Counted from the first letter of the stretch, positions 16,018 through 32,295 are shown. The stretch is 64,000 bases of DNA from Burkholderiales bacterium (GCA_020854105.1 JADZGB010000048.1:62001-126000); one strand, 5' to 3'. Made by a program: numbers and translations. The notes: generated by a model not told the origin, from the letters alone.

Positions 16018-18285
16018 TCACGCGGGAGTGAGCTTCGCGTACTCCAGGGCCAGCCATTTCAGGCCGCTGCTGCGGAAATTCACCTGCACACGCGCATCCG
16101 CACCGCGTCCCTCGGCGCTGACAATGACGCCGGGCCCGAACTTCGCATGCATTACGTTCTGCCCCACGCGAAACGGGAACGCCGGATCGGCGAAGCCGCC
16201 TGCGCCTGCGCGTGCGCTTGCAGCAGGTTCGCGCCGTGAACCGCGCATGGAATCGCCCGCACGGTCGGAGCCAGGCCAGGACGAAGGCGACCAGGATCCG
16301 CGTGCCGCACGTGCGTCGTTGACGCGCTGGACCAGCCCCTCCGGGATCTCGGGCAGGAAGCGAGAGGCGACGTTGTAGCGCGTTTGTCCGTGCAGCATGC
16401 GGCTCTGCGCGAACGTGAGGTAGAGGCGCCGGCGCGCGCGCGTGAGCGCTACGTACATCAGGCGGCGCTCCTCTTCGAGGCCGTCGTCCTGGCCGCGGCT
16501 GTTCTCGTGCGGGAACAGCCCCTCCTCCAGGCCGCTGACGAGCACGGTGTGGAATTCCAGGCCCTTGGCGGCATGTACCGTCATGAGCTGAAGCGCGTCC
16601 GCGCCGGCCTGCGCCTGGTGTTCGCCGGCCTCGAGCGCGGCGTGGGCGAGGAAGCTCTCGAGCGCGTGCAGCGGCGTGTCAGGTGCTCCGGGCGGCGCCT
16701 CGCCCGGCACTGCATCCTGGCTGGCGTCGAAGCCGCCGCCTTCGGCCTCGAAGCCCGTCGCCGCGGTGACCAGTTCGTTCAGGTTCTCGATTCGATCGGC
16801 GCCGTCGCGCTCGGTCTCGTAGTAGGCGATCAGTCCGCTGCGTTCGATGGTGCGTTCGACGATGGCGGGCAGCGACAGGTCGCGGCACTCGCGCTGCAGC
16901 TGCTCGATGAGTTGCACGAACCCGGCCACGCCAGCGCCGGCCTTGCCGGCCAGCGGCGTGGAGCATGCGGACTGCCACAGGCTGACGCCGCGCATGCGGG
17001 CGGCCTCCTGCAACTGCTCCAGGGTGCGAGCCCCGACCCCGCGTGCGGGCAGGTTGATCACGCGCAGCAGTGCCCCATCATCCGCCGGGTTCGCCACCAG
17101 CCGCAGGTAGGCAAGCGCGTGCTTGATCTCCTGGCGCTCGAAGAAGCGCAACCCGCCGTACACCCGGTATGGCAGCCCGGCGTTGAACAGCGCGTGCTCC
17201 AGCACGCGCGACTGCGCGTTGGAACGGTACAGCAGCGCGATCTCCGACAGCCGCACGCCTTCGGCGCGCAGGTGGCGCACCTCGTCGAGGATGTAGGCCG
17301 CTTCCTCCAGGTCGGTGGCCGCCTCGTACAGACGCAGCGGCTCGCCCTTGCCCTCGGAGGTCCACAGGTCCTTGCCCAGCCGCCGGTGGTTGTGGCGGAT
17401 CAGTGCGTTGGCGGCGTCGAGGATGTTGGCGTGGCTGCGGTAGTTCTGCTCGAGCTTGATCACCGCGCCGCGCGCGAAGTCGCGCTCGAACTCGAACATG
17501 TTCTGGGCCGAGGCGCCGCGGAAGGCATAGATCGACTGGTCGTCGTCGCCCACGGCGAAGATCGCGTTGTCGCTGCCCGCGAGCAGCCTGAGCCAGCGGT
17601 ACTGCAGACGGTTAGTGTCCTGAAACTCGTCCACCAGGATGTGGACGAAGCGCCGCTGGTAGTGCGCGCGCAGCACTTCGTTACGCGACAGCAGTTCGAA
17701 GCTGCGCAGCAGCAGCTCGGCGAAGTCCACCACGCCCTCGCGGTCGCACTGCCGGTCGTACTCGGCGTAGAGCTCGGTCAGACGGCGCGAGTGCTCGTCG
17801 AAGGCATCGACCTGCGCGGCACGCCGTCCGTGCTCCTTGTTGCCGTTGATGAAGTACTGCAGGTCACGCGGCGGGAGCTTCTCGTCGTCCACGCCCATCG
17901 TCCTGAGCAGCCGCTTGATCAGGGAGAGCTGGTCCTGGCTGTCGAGGATCTGGAACGTCTGCGGCAGCCCGGCGTCGCGGTGATGGGCGCGCAGCATCCT
18001 GTTGCACAGGCCGTGGAAGGTGCCGATCCACATTCCGCGAGTGTCGATGGGCAGCATCGCCGAGATGCGTGTGAGCATCTCGCGGGCGGCCTTGTTGGTG
18101 AAGGTGACCGCGAGCAGGGACTGCGGTCCGATCTGGCCGGTCTGAATCAGCCAGGCGATACGCGTGGTGAGGACCCGCGTCTTGCCGCTGCCGGCACCCG
18201 CGAGGATCAGTGCGGACTGCTGCGGCAGGGTGACGGCGAGGCGTTGCTGTTCGTTGAGGCCTTCGAGAAGGTTGCCTGAAGCCAC
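16018..18285 (-). CDS. uvrD: DNA helicase II (UvrD/Rep-family SF1A helicase)
   Basis: A 755-residue 3'-5' helicase with Q motif LNEQQRLAVTLP, Walker A LAGAGSGKTRVL, motif II HILVDEFQDTNRLQY, motif III DDQSIYAFRGA, motif IV LEQNYRSHANIL, motif V MTVHAAKGLEFHTVLV and motif VI YVALTRARRRLYL. The C-terminal basic/Tudor-like end (GQNVMHAKFGPGVIVSAEGRG) matches UvrD rather than Rep. It acts in mismatch and nucleotide-excision repair. I chose GTG 18285 because a TATAAT at 18318-18313 sits upstream of it; the longer frame with ATG starts would begin upstream of the transcription start. Confidence 0.92.
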   Translation of the reverse strand: MASGNLLEGLNEQQRLAVTLPQQSALILAGAGSGKTRVLTTRIAWLIQTGQIGPQSLLAVTFTNKAAREMLTRISAMLPIDTRGMWIGTFHGLCNRMLRAHHRDAGLPQTFQILDSQDQLSLIKRLLRTMGVDDEKLPPRDLQYFINGNKEHGRRAAQVDAFDEHSRRLTELYAEYDRQCDREGVVDFAELLLRSFELLSRNEVLRAHYQRRFVHILVDEFQDTNRLQYRWLRLLAGSDNAIFAVGDDDQSIYAFRGASAQNMFEFERDFARGAVIKLEQNYRSHANILDAANALIRHNHRRLGKDLWTSEGKGEPLRLYEAATDLEEAAYILDEVRHLRAEGVRLSEIALLYRSNAQSRVLEHALFNAGLPYRVYGGLRFFERQEIKHALAYLRLVANPADDGALLRVINLPARGVGARTLEQLQEAARMRGVSLWQSACSTPLAGKAGAGVAGFVQLIEQLQRECRDLSLPAIVERTIERSGLIAYYETERDGADRIENLNELVTAATGFEAEGGGFDASQDAVPGEAPPGAPDTPLHALESFLAHAALEAGEHQAQAGADALQLMTVHAAKGLEFHTVLVSGLEEGLFPHENSRGQDDGLEEERRLMYVALTRARRRLYLTFAQSRMLHGQTRYNVASRFLPEIPEGLVQRVNDARAARGSWSPSSWPGSDRAGDSMRGSRREPAASARAGAGGFADPAFPFRVGQNVMHAKFGPGVIVSAEGRGADARVQVNFRSSGLKWLALEYAKLTPA

Positions 18286-18312
18286 GGAGAGAGTCGTTAC
18301 GAAAGCGTTTCG

Positions 18313-18318
18313 ATTATA
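18313..18318 (-). promoter_or_regulatory. -10 element of uvrD
   Basis: A perfect TATAAT on the minus strand, about 27 bases before the GTG start of uvrD. No strong -35 is visible. Confidence 0.4.
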
Positions 18319-18383
18319 CGGCAGCGCCCATGTGCCGGCCCCGGACAGGCGCTGCATGCGGCGTGAGAGGCGGGCTTGCCCGG

Positions 18384-21528
<3,145 letters not shown>

Positions 21529-21530
21529 CC

Positions 21531-22688
21531 GTGAACTCGACCACACCCGCCGCTGCACTCGCCGCGCCCGGATCCGTCGGAGTGGTGACGGCGAAGCGCG
21601 TGGATTTCCAGCGGCCGCTCCCGCTGCGCAGCGGCGCGGTCATCGACCGCTACGAGCTTGCCTACGAGAGTTACGGCACGCTCAACGCCGCGCGCAGCAA
21701 TGCAGTGCTGGTGTGCCACGCGCTCAATGCCTCGCATCACGTGGCCGGGACATACGCCGAGGATCCGAGGAGCGTCGGCTGGTGGGACAACCTGGTGGGC
21801 CCCGGCAAGCCGCTGGGCACCGACCGGTTCTTCGTGGTCGGCGTCAACAATCTGGGCGGCTGCCATGGTTCCACCGGGCCGGCATCGATCAATCCCGCCA
21901 CCGGCCGGCACTGGGGTGCGCAGTTTCCGCTGGTGACGGTGGAGGACTGGGTCGAGGCGCAGGCACGGCTGGCCGACGAGTTGGGCATCGAGCGGTTCGC
22001 CGCGGTGATCGGCGGCAGCCTGGGCGCCATGCAGGCGCTCCAGTGGACCATCAGCCACCCGGAGCGCGTGCGGCATGCGCTGGTGATCGCGGCGGCGCCC
22101 AAGCTGTCTGCCCAGAACATCGCGTTCAACGAGGTCGCGCGCCAGGCAATCACCACCGACCCGGACTTCCACGGCGGCGACTACTACGCCCACGCAGTGG
22201 TGCCCAGGCGCGGCCTGCGCCTGGCACGCATGCTGGGCCACATCACCTACCTGTCGGACGATGCGATGGCCGAGAAATTCGGCCGGGCCCTGCGCACGGG
22301 CAGCATCAAGTTCAACTTCGACGTCGAGTTCGAGATCGAGTCCTACCTGCGCTATCAAGGGGACAAGTTCTCCGAGTACTTCGACGCCAACACCTACCTG
22401 CGCATCACCAAGGCGCTCGACTACTTCGATCCCGCCGCGGAGTGCGGAGGCGATCTGGCAAAGGCGATGGCGCGCGCGAAGGCCGGCTTCCTGGTGGTGT
22501 CCTTCACCTCCGACTGGCGCTTCTCGCCTGCGCGCTCGCGCGAGATCGTCAAGGCACTGGTGGATAACCGGCTGGACGTGTCCTACGCGGAGATCGACGC
22601 GCCGCACGGCCACGATGCCTTCCTGATGGACGACGAGCGCTACCACGGCGTGGTGCGAGCCTACCTCGACGGGATCGATGTCCGCTGA
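21531..22688 (+). CDS. metX: Homoserine O-succinyl/acetyltransferase MetX
   Basis: A 385-residue alpha/beta-hydrolase-fold acyltransferase. The nucleophile motif is [12 protein letters not shown], preceded by [13 protein letters not shown] and [17 protein letters not shown]; the Asp/His triad lies in [10 protein letters not shown] and [10 protein letters not shown]. It acylates homoserine in methionine synthesis. In proteobacteria many MetX enzymes use succinyl-CoA rather than acetyl-CoA; I cannot decide from sequence alone. GTG 21531 is the only start near the conserved region, two bases past lptE. It overlaps metW by 11 bases. Confidence 0.92.
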   Translation: MNSTTPAAALAAPGSVGVVTAKRVDFQRPLPLRSGAVIDRYELAYESYGTLNAARSNAVLVCHALNASHHVAGTYAEDPRSVGWWDNLVGPGKPLGTDRFFVVGVNNLGGCHGSTGPASINPATGRHWGAQFPLVTVEDWVEAQARLADELGIERFAAVIGGSLGAMQALQWTISHPERVRHALVIAAAPKLSAQNIAFNEVARQAITTDPDFHGGDYYAHAVVPRRGLRLARMLGHITYLSDDAMAEKFGRALRTGSIKFNFDVEFEIESYLRYQGDKFSEYFDANTYLRITKALDYFDPAAECGGDLAKAMARAKAGFLVVSFTSDWRFSPARSREIVKALVDNRLDVSYAEIDAPHGHDAFLMDDERYHGVVRAYLDGIDVR

Positions 22689-23319
22689 GTCCGCCAACGG
22701 CACCATGACGGTGCGCCCCGGCCGCGCCGCGCGCCACGACTTCGCCGCGATCGCGCGGTGGATCCGGTCGGGTGCGCACGTGCTCGATCTGGGCTGCGGG
22801 GACGGCACGCTGCTGCGCACCCTGCGCGAGACGCGTGCGGCCAACGGCTACGGCATCGAGATCGACGATGCGAAGATCGTCGCGAGCGTGCGCAACCGGG
22901 TGAACGTCATCCAGAGCAATCTCGAATCCGGCCTGTCCGGCTTCGAATCGCACTCGTTCGACTACGTGATCCTGTCGCAGACGCTGCAGGCGGTGCGACA
23001 CACGGAGGATCTACTCAGGGAGATGCTGCGCGTGGGGCGCGAAGGCATCGTGAGCTTTCCGAACTTCGGCTACTGGCGTCTGCGCACGCAGATCCTGCTG
23101 GGCGGGCGTATGCCGGTGTCGAAGAACCTGCCGTACGAGTGGTACAACACGCCGAACGTGCACCTGTTCACCATTGCCGATTTCGAGTCGTTCTGCGTGG
23201 CGCACGGGATCCGCATCCTCGAGCGCATCGTGATGAACGAGCGCGGCGAACGCATCGGTTTTCTGCCCAATCTGCTCGGCGCGGTCGCGGTCTATCGGCT
23301 CGACGCGGGTCGCGCCTGA
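22678..23319 (+). CDS. metW: Methionine biosynthesis protein MetW
   Basis: A 213-residue class I SAM-methyltransferase-like protein with motif [36 protein letters not shown] and the MetW-specific [20 protein letters not shown] and [19 protein letters not shown]. MetW is nearly always paired with MetX in proteobacteria and supports its activity; no methyl acceptor is established. The start inside metX (ATG 22678) gives 11 bases of overlap; an internal ATG at MTVRPG is an alternative. Confidence 0.92.
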   Translation: MSAESANGTMTVRPGRAARHDFAAIARWIRSGAHVLDLGCGDGTLLRTLRETRAANGYGIEIDDAKIVASVRNRVNVIQSNLESGLSGFESHSFDYVILSQTLQAVRHTEDLLREMLRVGREGIVSFPNFGYWRLRTQILLGGRMPVSKNLPYEWYNTPNVHLFTIADFESFCVAHGIRILERIVMNERGERIGFLPNLLGAVAVYRLDAGRA

Positions 23320-23329
23320 ACGGCAGCGA

Positions 23330-24727
23330 TCAGGTGGAGGGTGCGCCTGCCTGAACAGCGGCGCGCGTGCGTGCATTGCGTCCCGCGAGCAGGACCAGGA
23401 TCATGACCGGCACCCCGAGCAGCGCGGTACCCAGGAAGAAGCTGGTGTAGCCGTGATGATCCACCACCCAGCCGGAGAAGCCGGCGAGGAACTTCGGCAG
23501 CAGCAGCATGATGGAGCTGAACAGCGCGTACTGCGTGGCCGAGTAGGCGAGGCTGGTGAGTCCGGACAGATAGGCGACGAAGGCCGCGCTCGCCATGCCG
23601 CCGCTCAGGTTGTCGGCGGAGATGACGAATACCAGCCCCGCGAGATCGTGGCCGCGGGTGGCGAGCCAGGCGAACAGCAGGTTGGTGGCGGCGGACAACA
23701 GCGCGCCGAGAAAGAGCACGCGCATCACGCCCAGCCGCAGCGACAGCACCCCGCCCAGCGCTGCTCCGACCAGGGTCATGATTACGCCATAGACGCCCGA
23801 GACCGCGGCCACCTCGTCCTTGGTGAAACCCATGTCGCGATAGAAGGGGTTGGACATCACGCCCAGCACGATGTCCGAGATGCGATAGGTGCCGATCAGG
23901 GCGAGCAGCAGCAGCGCGTGCCAGCGGTAGCGCAGCAGGAAATCCTGGAACGGGCTGTACACGGCGGCGTGCACGAAGGCGAGCAGGCGGCGCAGCGGCT
24001 GGGGTATGTCGAGCCGACCGAGGCAGCCCGCGATCGCCTGTTCGCGCGAGAGCACCTCTGCCGAAATCTCGCGCTTGGGCTCGCTGGAGAACAGCACGGT
24101 CACTATGCCCACTGCCATGAGCGCGGCCATCGTCAGGTAGGCAGCGACCCAGGGTGCATGCTGATAGGTCTGCTCGTCCGGATCGAGTGCGGCGGCGATC
24201 CACAATGCCCCGGCGGAGGAGGTGATCATGGCAGCGCGATACCCGACCTGATAGGCGGCTGCCATCGCGGCCTGGCGCGACAGTGCAGCCGACTCGATGC
24301 GGAATGCATCCAGCGCGATGTCCTGAGTGGCCGAGCCGAACGCGGCCAGGAGCGCGAAGCCGATCAGCGCACCCAGCTGCACGGCTGGATCGGTCAGGGC
24401 CATGCCGACCAGGCCGGCCACCACGGCCGCCTGCGCCAGGACGAGCCAGCTGCGCCGGCGGCCCAGCAGACGCGTCAGGACCGGGATGGGAAGCCTGTCG
24501 ACCAGCGGCGCCCATATCCACTTGAACCCGTAGGCCAGTCCGACCCAGCTCAGGAAGCCGATGGTGGTCCGGTCGATGCCTGCCTCGCGCAGGCGGTAGG
24601 AAAGGGTGCCGAGCACCAGCAGCAGCGGCAGGCCGGCCGAGAAGCCCAGCAGCAGCATGCGGGCCACCGGCGGCTCGAGGTAGACGCGCAGATCGTGCAG
24701 CCAGGAACGCTTCCCGGCCTCGTTCAT
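23330..24727 (-). CDS. ampG: AmpG-type muropeptide permease (MFS)
   Basis: A 465-residue major-facilitator protein with about 12-14 helices. AmpG hallmarks are GFSAGLPLLLVLGTLSYRLRE, GLAYGFKWIWAPLVDR, LLGRRRSWLVLAQ and ALLAAFGSATQDIALDAFRIE. AmpG imports anhydro-muropeptides from peptidoglycan turnover into the cytoplasm for recycling. It lies convergent to metW, with 10 bases between the stops, which is the conserved metX-metW-ampG neighbourhood of the class. Confidence 0.9.
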   Translation of the reverse strand: MNEAGKRSWLHDLRVYLEPPVARMLLLGFSAGLPLLLVLGTLSYRLREAGIDRTTIGFLSWVGLAYGFKWIWAPLVDRLPIPVLTRLLGRRRSWLVLAQAAVVAGLVGMALTDPAVQLGALIGFALLAAFGSATQDIALDAFRIESAALSRQAAMAAAYQVGYRAAMITSSAGALWIAAALDPDEQTYQHAPWVAAYLTMAALMAVGIVTVLFSSEPKREISAEVLSREQAIAGCLGRLDIPQPLRRLLAFVHAAVYSPFQDFLLRYRWHALLLLALIGTYRISDIVLGVMSNPFYRDMGFTKDEVAAVSGVYGVIMTLVGAALGGVLSLRLGVMRVLFLGALLSAATNLLFAWLATRGHDLAGLVFVISADNLSGGMASAAFVAYLSGLTSLAYSATQYALFSSIMLLLPKFLAGFSGWVVDHHGYTSFFLGTALLGVPVMILVLLAGRNARTRAAVQAGAPST

Positions 24728-24736
24728 CGGCAGCGC

Positions 24737-25510
24737 TCAGAAGGGATGGTCATAGTCGACAGTCAGGGGTGCGTGGTCGGAGAAACGCTGGTCCTTGTAG
24801 ATGGCGACACGGTGCGCGCGCGCGGCGATCCCCAGCGTCGCGATCTGGTAGTCCAGCCGCCACCCGACGTTCTTCGCCCACGCCTGGCCCCGGTTCGACC
24901 ACCACGTGTACTGCTCCGCCCGAGTATCGACGCGCCGGAACACATCTACATAGCCAAGTCGGTCGAACACGCCCGACAGCCAGGCGCGTTCCTCGGGCAG
25001 GAAGCCCGAGTTCTTCTGGTTCGAGCGCCAGTTCCTGAGGTCGATCTCCTTGTGCGCGATATTCCAGTCGCCGCAGATGACCACCTCGCGGCCGCTGCAG
25101 CCCAGCTCGTGCAGCGGTGCGATGACGCGTTCCAGGAAGCCGAACTTGATCTGCAGGCGCTCGGGCGAACTCGACCCGGAGGGCACGTAGAACGAGACGA
25201 TGCTCAGATTGCCGAAGCGCGCTTCGATGTAGCGGCCTTCCGCGTCGATGTCCTCGATGCCGAGGCCCTCGCGGATTTCGTCGGGCTCGCGCTTGCTGTA
25301 GATTGCTACCCCGCTGTACCCGGGCCGCAGCGCGCAATGGAAGTATCCGCGCAGGGCGCCGGGGTTGCGCATGGCCTCGGTCAGGTCGCCGGGCCGGCAC
25401 TTGAGTTCCTGTACACACACGACGTCGGCGTCCTGCTTGGCCAGCCAGTCGAGGAAGCCCTTCCCGACCGCGGAGCGGATGCCGTTCAGATTGAGAGAGA
25501 CGATGCGCAT
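24737..25510 (-). CDS. xthA: Exodeoxyribonuclease III
   Basis: A 257-residue AP endonuclease/exonuclease of the EEP fold. Metal and catalytic residues are visible in [14 protein letters not shown] (Asn), VVCVQELKC (Glu), [10 protein letters not shown] (Tyr), [10 protein letters not shown] (Asp-x-Asn) and [13 protein letters not shown] (Asp-His). It acts in base-excision repair. The start codon (ATG, 25510-25508) shares two bases with the divergent pyrE start, and no Shine-Dalgarno sequence is visible before it. It follows ampG's start by 9 bases on the same strand. Confidence 0.94.
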   Translation of the reverse strand: MRIVSLNLNGIRSAVGKGFLDWLAKQDADVVCVQELKCRPGDLTEAMRNPGALRGYFHCALRPGYSGVAIYSKREPDEIREGLGIEDIDAEGRYIEARFGNLSIVSFYVPSGSSSPERLQIKFGFLERVIAPLHELGCSGREVVICGDWNIAHKEIDLRNWRSNQKNSGFLPEERAWLSGVFDRLGYVDVFRRVDTRAEQYTWWSNRGQAWAKNVGWRLDYQIATLGIAARAHRVAIYKDQRFSDHAPLTVDYDHPF

Positions 25511-26180
25511 GCTCGAAGAACAGATCGATCAGGGGTTTCGCGGGGAATTCATCCAGTTCGCCATCGAGCGCGACGTGTTGCGCTTTGGCGAATTCAAGAC
25601 AAAGGCTGGGCGGCTGTCGCCGTACTTCTTCAATGCGGGCCTGTTCAACGACGGCCAGTCACTGAGGCGGCTCGGGCAATTCTACGCAAAAGCCATCGTC
25701 TCGGGCGGCATCGGATTCGACCTGTTGTTCGGCCCCGCCTACAAGGGCATTCCGCTGGTGACGGCGGCCGCGGTCGCGCTCGACGAGTTCGGCCGCAACG
25801 TGCCGATCTGCTTCAACCGCAAGGAGGCCAAGGATCACGGCGAAGGAGGCACGACCATCGGCGCACCGCTGGCCGGCCGCGTCCTCATCGTGGACGACGT
25901 CATATCCGCGGGTACATCGGTTCGCGAGTCGGTGGAATTGATCGAGCGTAGCGGGGCCCGGCCCTGTGGCGTGGTGATCGCGCTCGACCGGATGGAGCGC
26001 GGCACCGGGGAGATGTCGGCGGTGCAGGAGGTCAACCGGCAGTACGGCATTCCGGTGCTCAGCATTGCCACCCTGGACGATCTGGTGGCGCATTTGCAAA
26101 CAGAAGGCGCAATGGCACGCGAGTTGCAATCGGTGGCGGCGTATCGAACCCGCTACGGAGCGTCACCGAATGTCACCTAA
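25509..26180 (+). CDS. pyrE: Orotate phosphoribosyltransferase
   Basis: A 223-residue type I PRTase. [19 protein letters not shown] is the family N-terminal signature, [12 protein letters not shown] and [13 protein letters not shown] (flexible loop) line the site, and [17 protein letters not shown] is the PRPP-binding motif. It makes OMP from orotate in pyrimidine synthesis. No start codon exists downstream of 25509 that would keep the conserved N-terminus; ATG 25503 is the only nearby alternative. A weak GAGAGAGA at 25493-25500 fits 25509. It overlaps the DUF4124 gene by 11 bases. Confidence 0.94.
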   Translation: MLEEQIDQGFRGEFIQFAIERDVLRFGEFKTKAGRLSPYFFNAGLFNDGQSLRRLGQFYAKAIVSGGIGFDLLFGPAYKGIPLVTAAAVALDEFGRNVPICFNRKEAKDHGEGGTTIGAPLAGRVLIVDDVISAGTSVRESVELIERSGARPCGVVIALDRMERGTGEMSAVQEVNRQYGIPVLSIATLDDLVAHLQTEGAMARELQSVAAYRTRYGASPNVT

Positions 26181-26841
26181 GTTTGTGCCCGTTCTGATCT
26201 GCCTGGTCGGCCTGCTGGCCGTGGCGGAGTCGGGGGCGGCCGCGAAGCAGTCGAAGAAGGTGACCAAGGGTGCGGTGCCGAGCGCGAAGATCTACAAGTG
26301 GGTGGACGAACGTGGCGTTACCCACTATGGCGAAATCATACCGCCCCAGTACCGGGACAAGGCGGCCACCGAGATGAGCCGGGGCGGCGTGGCGGTAAGG
26401 CAGATCCACGGCGCCATGACCCCGGAACAGCGCATGGCTGCCGAAGAGCGCGCGCGGCGCGAGCAGGAAGAGCAGCAACGCGAGGTGGCGTCGCGGCGTC
26501 GCGATACCGCGCTGTTGGCGACCTATACCAGCGCGCGCGAGATCGACGCGGCCCGCGAGCGCACCCTGGCGCTTCCGCAGCAGGCGATCAGGGGTCTGCA
26601 GCCGCGCCTGCAGCACGCGCAGGCGCGCATGGACAAACTCGAGGAGCAGGCCGGGAGACTGCGCAGCGCCGGGCGGCAGGTTCCGCCCCACCTGGCCGAG
26701 GACATCGACCTGCAGCGCCAGGCCATGGGTGAGATCCGCATCGACAGGGACCGGCACGATGCCGAGATCGCGGCCATCAACCGGCGCTTCGACGAAGACA
26801 AGCAGCGTTTCGCGGAGTTGACGGAGGTTGCCCACCGCTGA
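26170..26841 (+). CDS. DUF4124 domain-containing secreted/periplasmic protein
   Basis: A 223-residue protein with a signal peptide ([19 protein letters not shown]) and then a DUF4124 module ([20 protein letters not shown]). The rest is a long charged helix, probably coiled coil ([20 protein letters not shown] onward). DUF4124 proteins are periplasmic and their function is mostly unknown. The start lies 11 bases inside the end of pyrE, so the two are probably co-transcribed. It ends 7 bases before the convergent gatB. Confidence 0.82.
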   Translation: MSPKFVPVLICLVGLLAVAESGAAAKQSKKVTKGAVPSAKIYKWVDERGVTHYGEIIPPQYRDKAATEMSRGGVAVRQIHGAMTPEQRMAAEERARREQEEQQREVASRRRDTALLATYTSAREIDAARERTLALPQQAIRGLQPRLQHAQARMDKLEEQAGRLRSAGRQVPPHLAEDIDLQRQAMGEIRIDRDRHDAEIAAINRRFDEDKQRFAELTEVAHR

Positions 26842-26848
26842 GCGGAGT

Positions 26849-28275
<1,427 letters not shown>

Positions 28276-28279
<4 letters not shown>

Positions 28280-29739
28280 GGGCGCGCCTCCCCGTCCGGC
28301 TGGCGCAGGTGCCAGTCGGTCGCCTGCTGATAGCGGTGCGCGGCGTTGAGCATGCGCGACTCGCCGAAGTAGTTGCCGATCAGCTGCAGCCCGACCGGGC
28401 GTCCTCCCTCGCCGAAGCCGCAGGGAATGGACAGCCCCGGCAGGCCGGCCAGGTTGACGCCGATGGTGTAGATGTCCGAGAGGTACATCTGTACCGGATC
28501 CTGCGCCCTGGCACCGAGGTTGAAGGCGACACTGGGCGAGGTCGGTCCCGCGATCAGATCGCATCGCTCGAAGGCCGCCGCGAAATCGCGCGCGATGAGG
28601 CGGCGGATCTTCTGCGCCTGAAGATAATAGGCGTCGTAGTAGCCGTGCGAGAGCACGTAGGTGCCCATCAGGATGCGACGCCTGACCTCCGCACCGAACC
28701 CCTCGGCGCGCGACTTCATGTACATGTCGAGCAGGTCGTCGTACTGCGCCGTGCGGTAGCCGTAGCGCACGCCGTCGTAGCGCGCCAGGTTGCTGGAGGC
28801 TTCCGCGGGTGCGAGGACGTAGTAGGCCGGGATCGACAGCCGTGTGTTGGGCAGGGACACTTCCACCACGCGGCAGCCCAGCGTGCGCAGGCTGGCGATG
28901 GCCTCGTCCACTGCGCGCGCCACGTCGGCGGACAGGCCCTCGCCGAAGAACTCCCGCGGCAGGCCGATGCGCAGGCCGTCCAGGGAGTGCTCCAATGCGC
29001 GCGTGCAGTCCTCGGGTGCGCGCTCCAGCGAGGTGGAATCGCGCGCGTCGAAGCCGACCATCGCGTTGAGCAGCACGGCCAGGTCGGCGGCGGACCTGGC
29101 GATCGGGCCGCCCTGATCGAGGCTGGAGGCGTAGGCGATCATGCCGTAGCGCGACACCAGTCCGTAGGTCGGCTTGATCCCGGACACGCCGCACAGCGCG
29201 GCGGGCTGGCGGATGGAACCGCCGGTATCGGTGCCGGTGGCAGCGGGCGTCAGGCGTGCGGCCACCGCAGCTGCCGACCCGCCCGAGCTGCCGCCCGGGA
29301 CTGCGCCGGCATCCCAGGGGTTGCGTACCGGGCCGTAGTACGAATTCTCATTGGACGAGCCCATGGCGAACTCGTCCATGTTGGTCTTGCCCAGGATGAC
29401 GGCGCCGGCGGCATTGAAGCGCTCGATCACGTGGGCGTCATAGGGCGAGACGAAGTTCGACAGCATGCGCGAGCCGCAGGTGGTGAGCCACCCACTGGCG
29501 CAGAATATGTCCTTGTGCGCGACCGGGATGCCGGTCAGGGGGGCGCCCTTGCCGGCGGCAAGACGGGCGTCGGCGGCACGTGCCTGGGCCAGCGTGCGCT
29601 CCGGGTCCAGCGTGATGAAGCAGTTGAGCCGCGGGTTAGCCGCCTGCGCCCGTTCGAGGAACAGCCCGGTCAGCTCGGCGCTCGAGATCTTCTTTCCGGC
29701 CAGCGCCGCGGCCAGTTCGGTCAGGGATGCGTTGATCAT
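28276..29739 (-). CDS. gatA: Asp-tRNA(Asn)/Glu-tRNA(Gln) amidotransferase subunit A
   Basis: A 487-residue amidase-signature enzyme. The Ser-cisSer-Lys triad is visible: Lys in [11 protein letters not shown], the Ser pair in [16 protein letters not shown], within the signature [17 protein letters not shown]. It releases ammonia from glutamine for transamidation with GatB and GatC. The gatC gene ends 33 bases upstream and gatB overlaps downstream, so gatC-gatA-gatB is one operon. Confidence 0.95.
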
Positions 29740-29772
29740 GCGCGACCCGCGCCGGACTCGGCGCGGCGGAGG

Positions 29773-30060
29773 CTATTCGATGACTTTAGGCACCAGGTAC
29801 AGGCCGGCTTCGACACTCGCTGCCACGGCCTGGAACTGTTCACGCCGGTCGCTCTCGCTCACCGCGTCCGGCCGCAGCCGCAGGACGACGTCCTGCGCGT
29901 GGGCCATCGGCTCCACTCCTCTGGTGTCCACTGCCTGCATCTGCTCGATGAGGCCGAAGATGGCCTGAAGCTCGCCGGCAATCCGGTCGATATCGCGCTC
30001 TGGCACCGCGATGCGCGCGAGTGTGGCGATGCGCTGTACGTCCTCGACTGACAGGAGCAT
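29773..30060 (-). CDS. gatC: Asp-tRNA(Asn)/Glu-tRNA(Gln) amidotransferase subunit C
   Basis: A 95-residue GatC: LSVEDVQRIATLARIAVPE, then LQAIFGLIEQMQAVDTRGVEPMAH and the C-terminal LRPDAV and FLVPKV-like LYLVPKVIE. It acts as a scaffold that helps GatA fold and bind GatB. ATG 30060 is the family start; upstream codons in the frame show no homology. It diverges from mreB. Confidence 0.93.
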   Translation of the reverse strand: MLLSVEDVQRIATLARIAVPERDIDRIAGELQAIFGLIEQMQAVDTRGVEPMAHAQDVVLRLRPDAVSESDRREQFQAVAASVEAGLYLVPKVIE

Positions 30061-30146
30061 GGGCCGGAGCCGTGAATTGCGACGATGGCGGGCAGGCTCG
30101 GGAGCGTGTCGCCGCATGACGGCTTTCGTCCCTTCGAGCTTGTGCG

Positions 30147-30157
30147 CTATTATAGCT
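30147..30157. promoter_or_regulatory. Candidate shared -10 region for gatCAB and mreBCD
   Basis: In the 205-base gap between gatC and mreB, GCTATTATAGC gives TATTAT on the plus strand and TATAAT on the minus strand at almost the same bases. Divergent transcription from one AT-rich patch is possible. No strong -35 is seen on either side, so this is a weak call. Confidence 0.3.
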
Positions 30158-30202
30158 TCTTTAAGGGCTTAGGCTCGAAAGCTGTCACGCCCGCGCAGAT
30201 AG

Positions 30203-31309
<1,107 letters not shown>

Positions 31310-31395
31310 TACCTGCGTCCGATCGAACCGGCACGGGAACCCGGCCCTCCGCCTGATCCCCCCGTGCCGCGCGCCGCCAACGTGCGGAGCTCTGC

Positions 31396-32295
31396 ATGGA
31401 ATACTCCCCGCCTCCCTTCTTCAAGCGCGGACCCGGGCTCCTCACTCGCTTCGGCTTCTTCGCCCTCGTCTCGGTGGCTCTGCTGGTGGCCGACGCCCGC
31501 TTCGGCTACATGGACACCGCCCGCGGCATGCTGGCCGCCATCGTCAACCCCTTCCAGCGTCTGTTCGCGTTGCCCGCCGACGGCCTGTCACGCGTGGCCG
31601 AGTTCTTCGTCACCTCCTCCCATCTGCGGCGGGAGAATGACCGTCTGCGGCGCGAGGCGCTGAACAACGCCGCGGCACTTCAGACCCAGCAGTCGCTCGC
31701 CGCCGAGAACGACAATCTGCGCCAGTTGCTCGGCATGCGCGAGCGCGTCGAACGCACCACCATCCCGGCCGAGATCCTGCACGCGCCGCGCGATCCATTC
31801 GCGCGGCGGGTCGTGGTCGATCGGGGGGCGCAGCACGGCGTGCGACCCGGCCTGGCGGCAATCGACCGCCTGGGCGTGATCGGCCAGGTGACGCGCGTGT
31901 TTCCCTTCGCCTCGGAAGTCAGCCTGATCACGGACAAGGAGCAGGCGGTCCCGATCCAGGTACTTCGCAGCGGCGTGCGCGGCGTGACCTTCGGCATCGG
32001 CTACGATGGAACACTCGAATTGCGTTTCATGCCGGTGAACGCCGACATCCAGAACGGAGATCTGCTGGTGACTTCCGGCATCGACGGAACCTATCCTCCC
32101 GGTCTGCCGGTGGCGGTGGTATCGAACATCGAGCGCAACGCTGCCTACGCGTTCGCGCGCATCACCTGCACACCCGCCGCGGGGGTGAGCAGCTACGGCC
32201 AGATCCTGATCGTGAATGCTGCCGAGGCGGGGGCCGATCCGGCGGCGCCCGGGTCGCCCGGCGCGCCGCCCGCAGCGGTGCAGGAGCAGCGCTGA
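31396..32295 (+). CDS. mreC: Rod shape-determining protein MreC
   Basis: A 299-residue bitopic protein: a short cytoplasmic end (MEYSPPPFFKRGPG), one helix (LTRFGFFALVSVALLVADA), a coiled coil (about residues 70-115, AENDNLRQLLGMRERVE) and the periplasmic beta-barrel pair with AQHGVRPGLAAIDRLGVIGQV. The C-terminus is Ala/Pro-rich. MreC links MreB to the PBP2-RodA synthase. Its stop overlaps the mreD start by one base (TGATG). Confidence 0.93.
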   Translation: MEYSPPPFFKRGPGLLTRFGFFALVSVALLVADARFGYMDTARGMLAAIVNPFQRLFALPADGLSRVAEFFVTSSHLRRENDRLRREALNNAAALQTQQSLAAENDNLRQLLGMRERVERTTIPAEILHAPRDPFARRVVVDRGAQHGVRPGLAAIDRLGVIGQVTRVFPFASEVSLITDKEQAVPIQVLRSGVRGVTFGIGYDGTLELRFMPVNADIQNGDLLVTSGIDGTYPPGLPVAVVSNIERNAAYAFARITCTPAAGVSSYGQILIVNAAEAGADPAAPGSPGAPPAAVQEQR

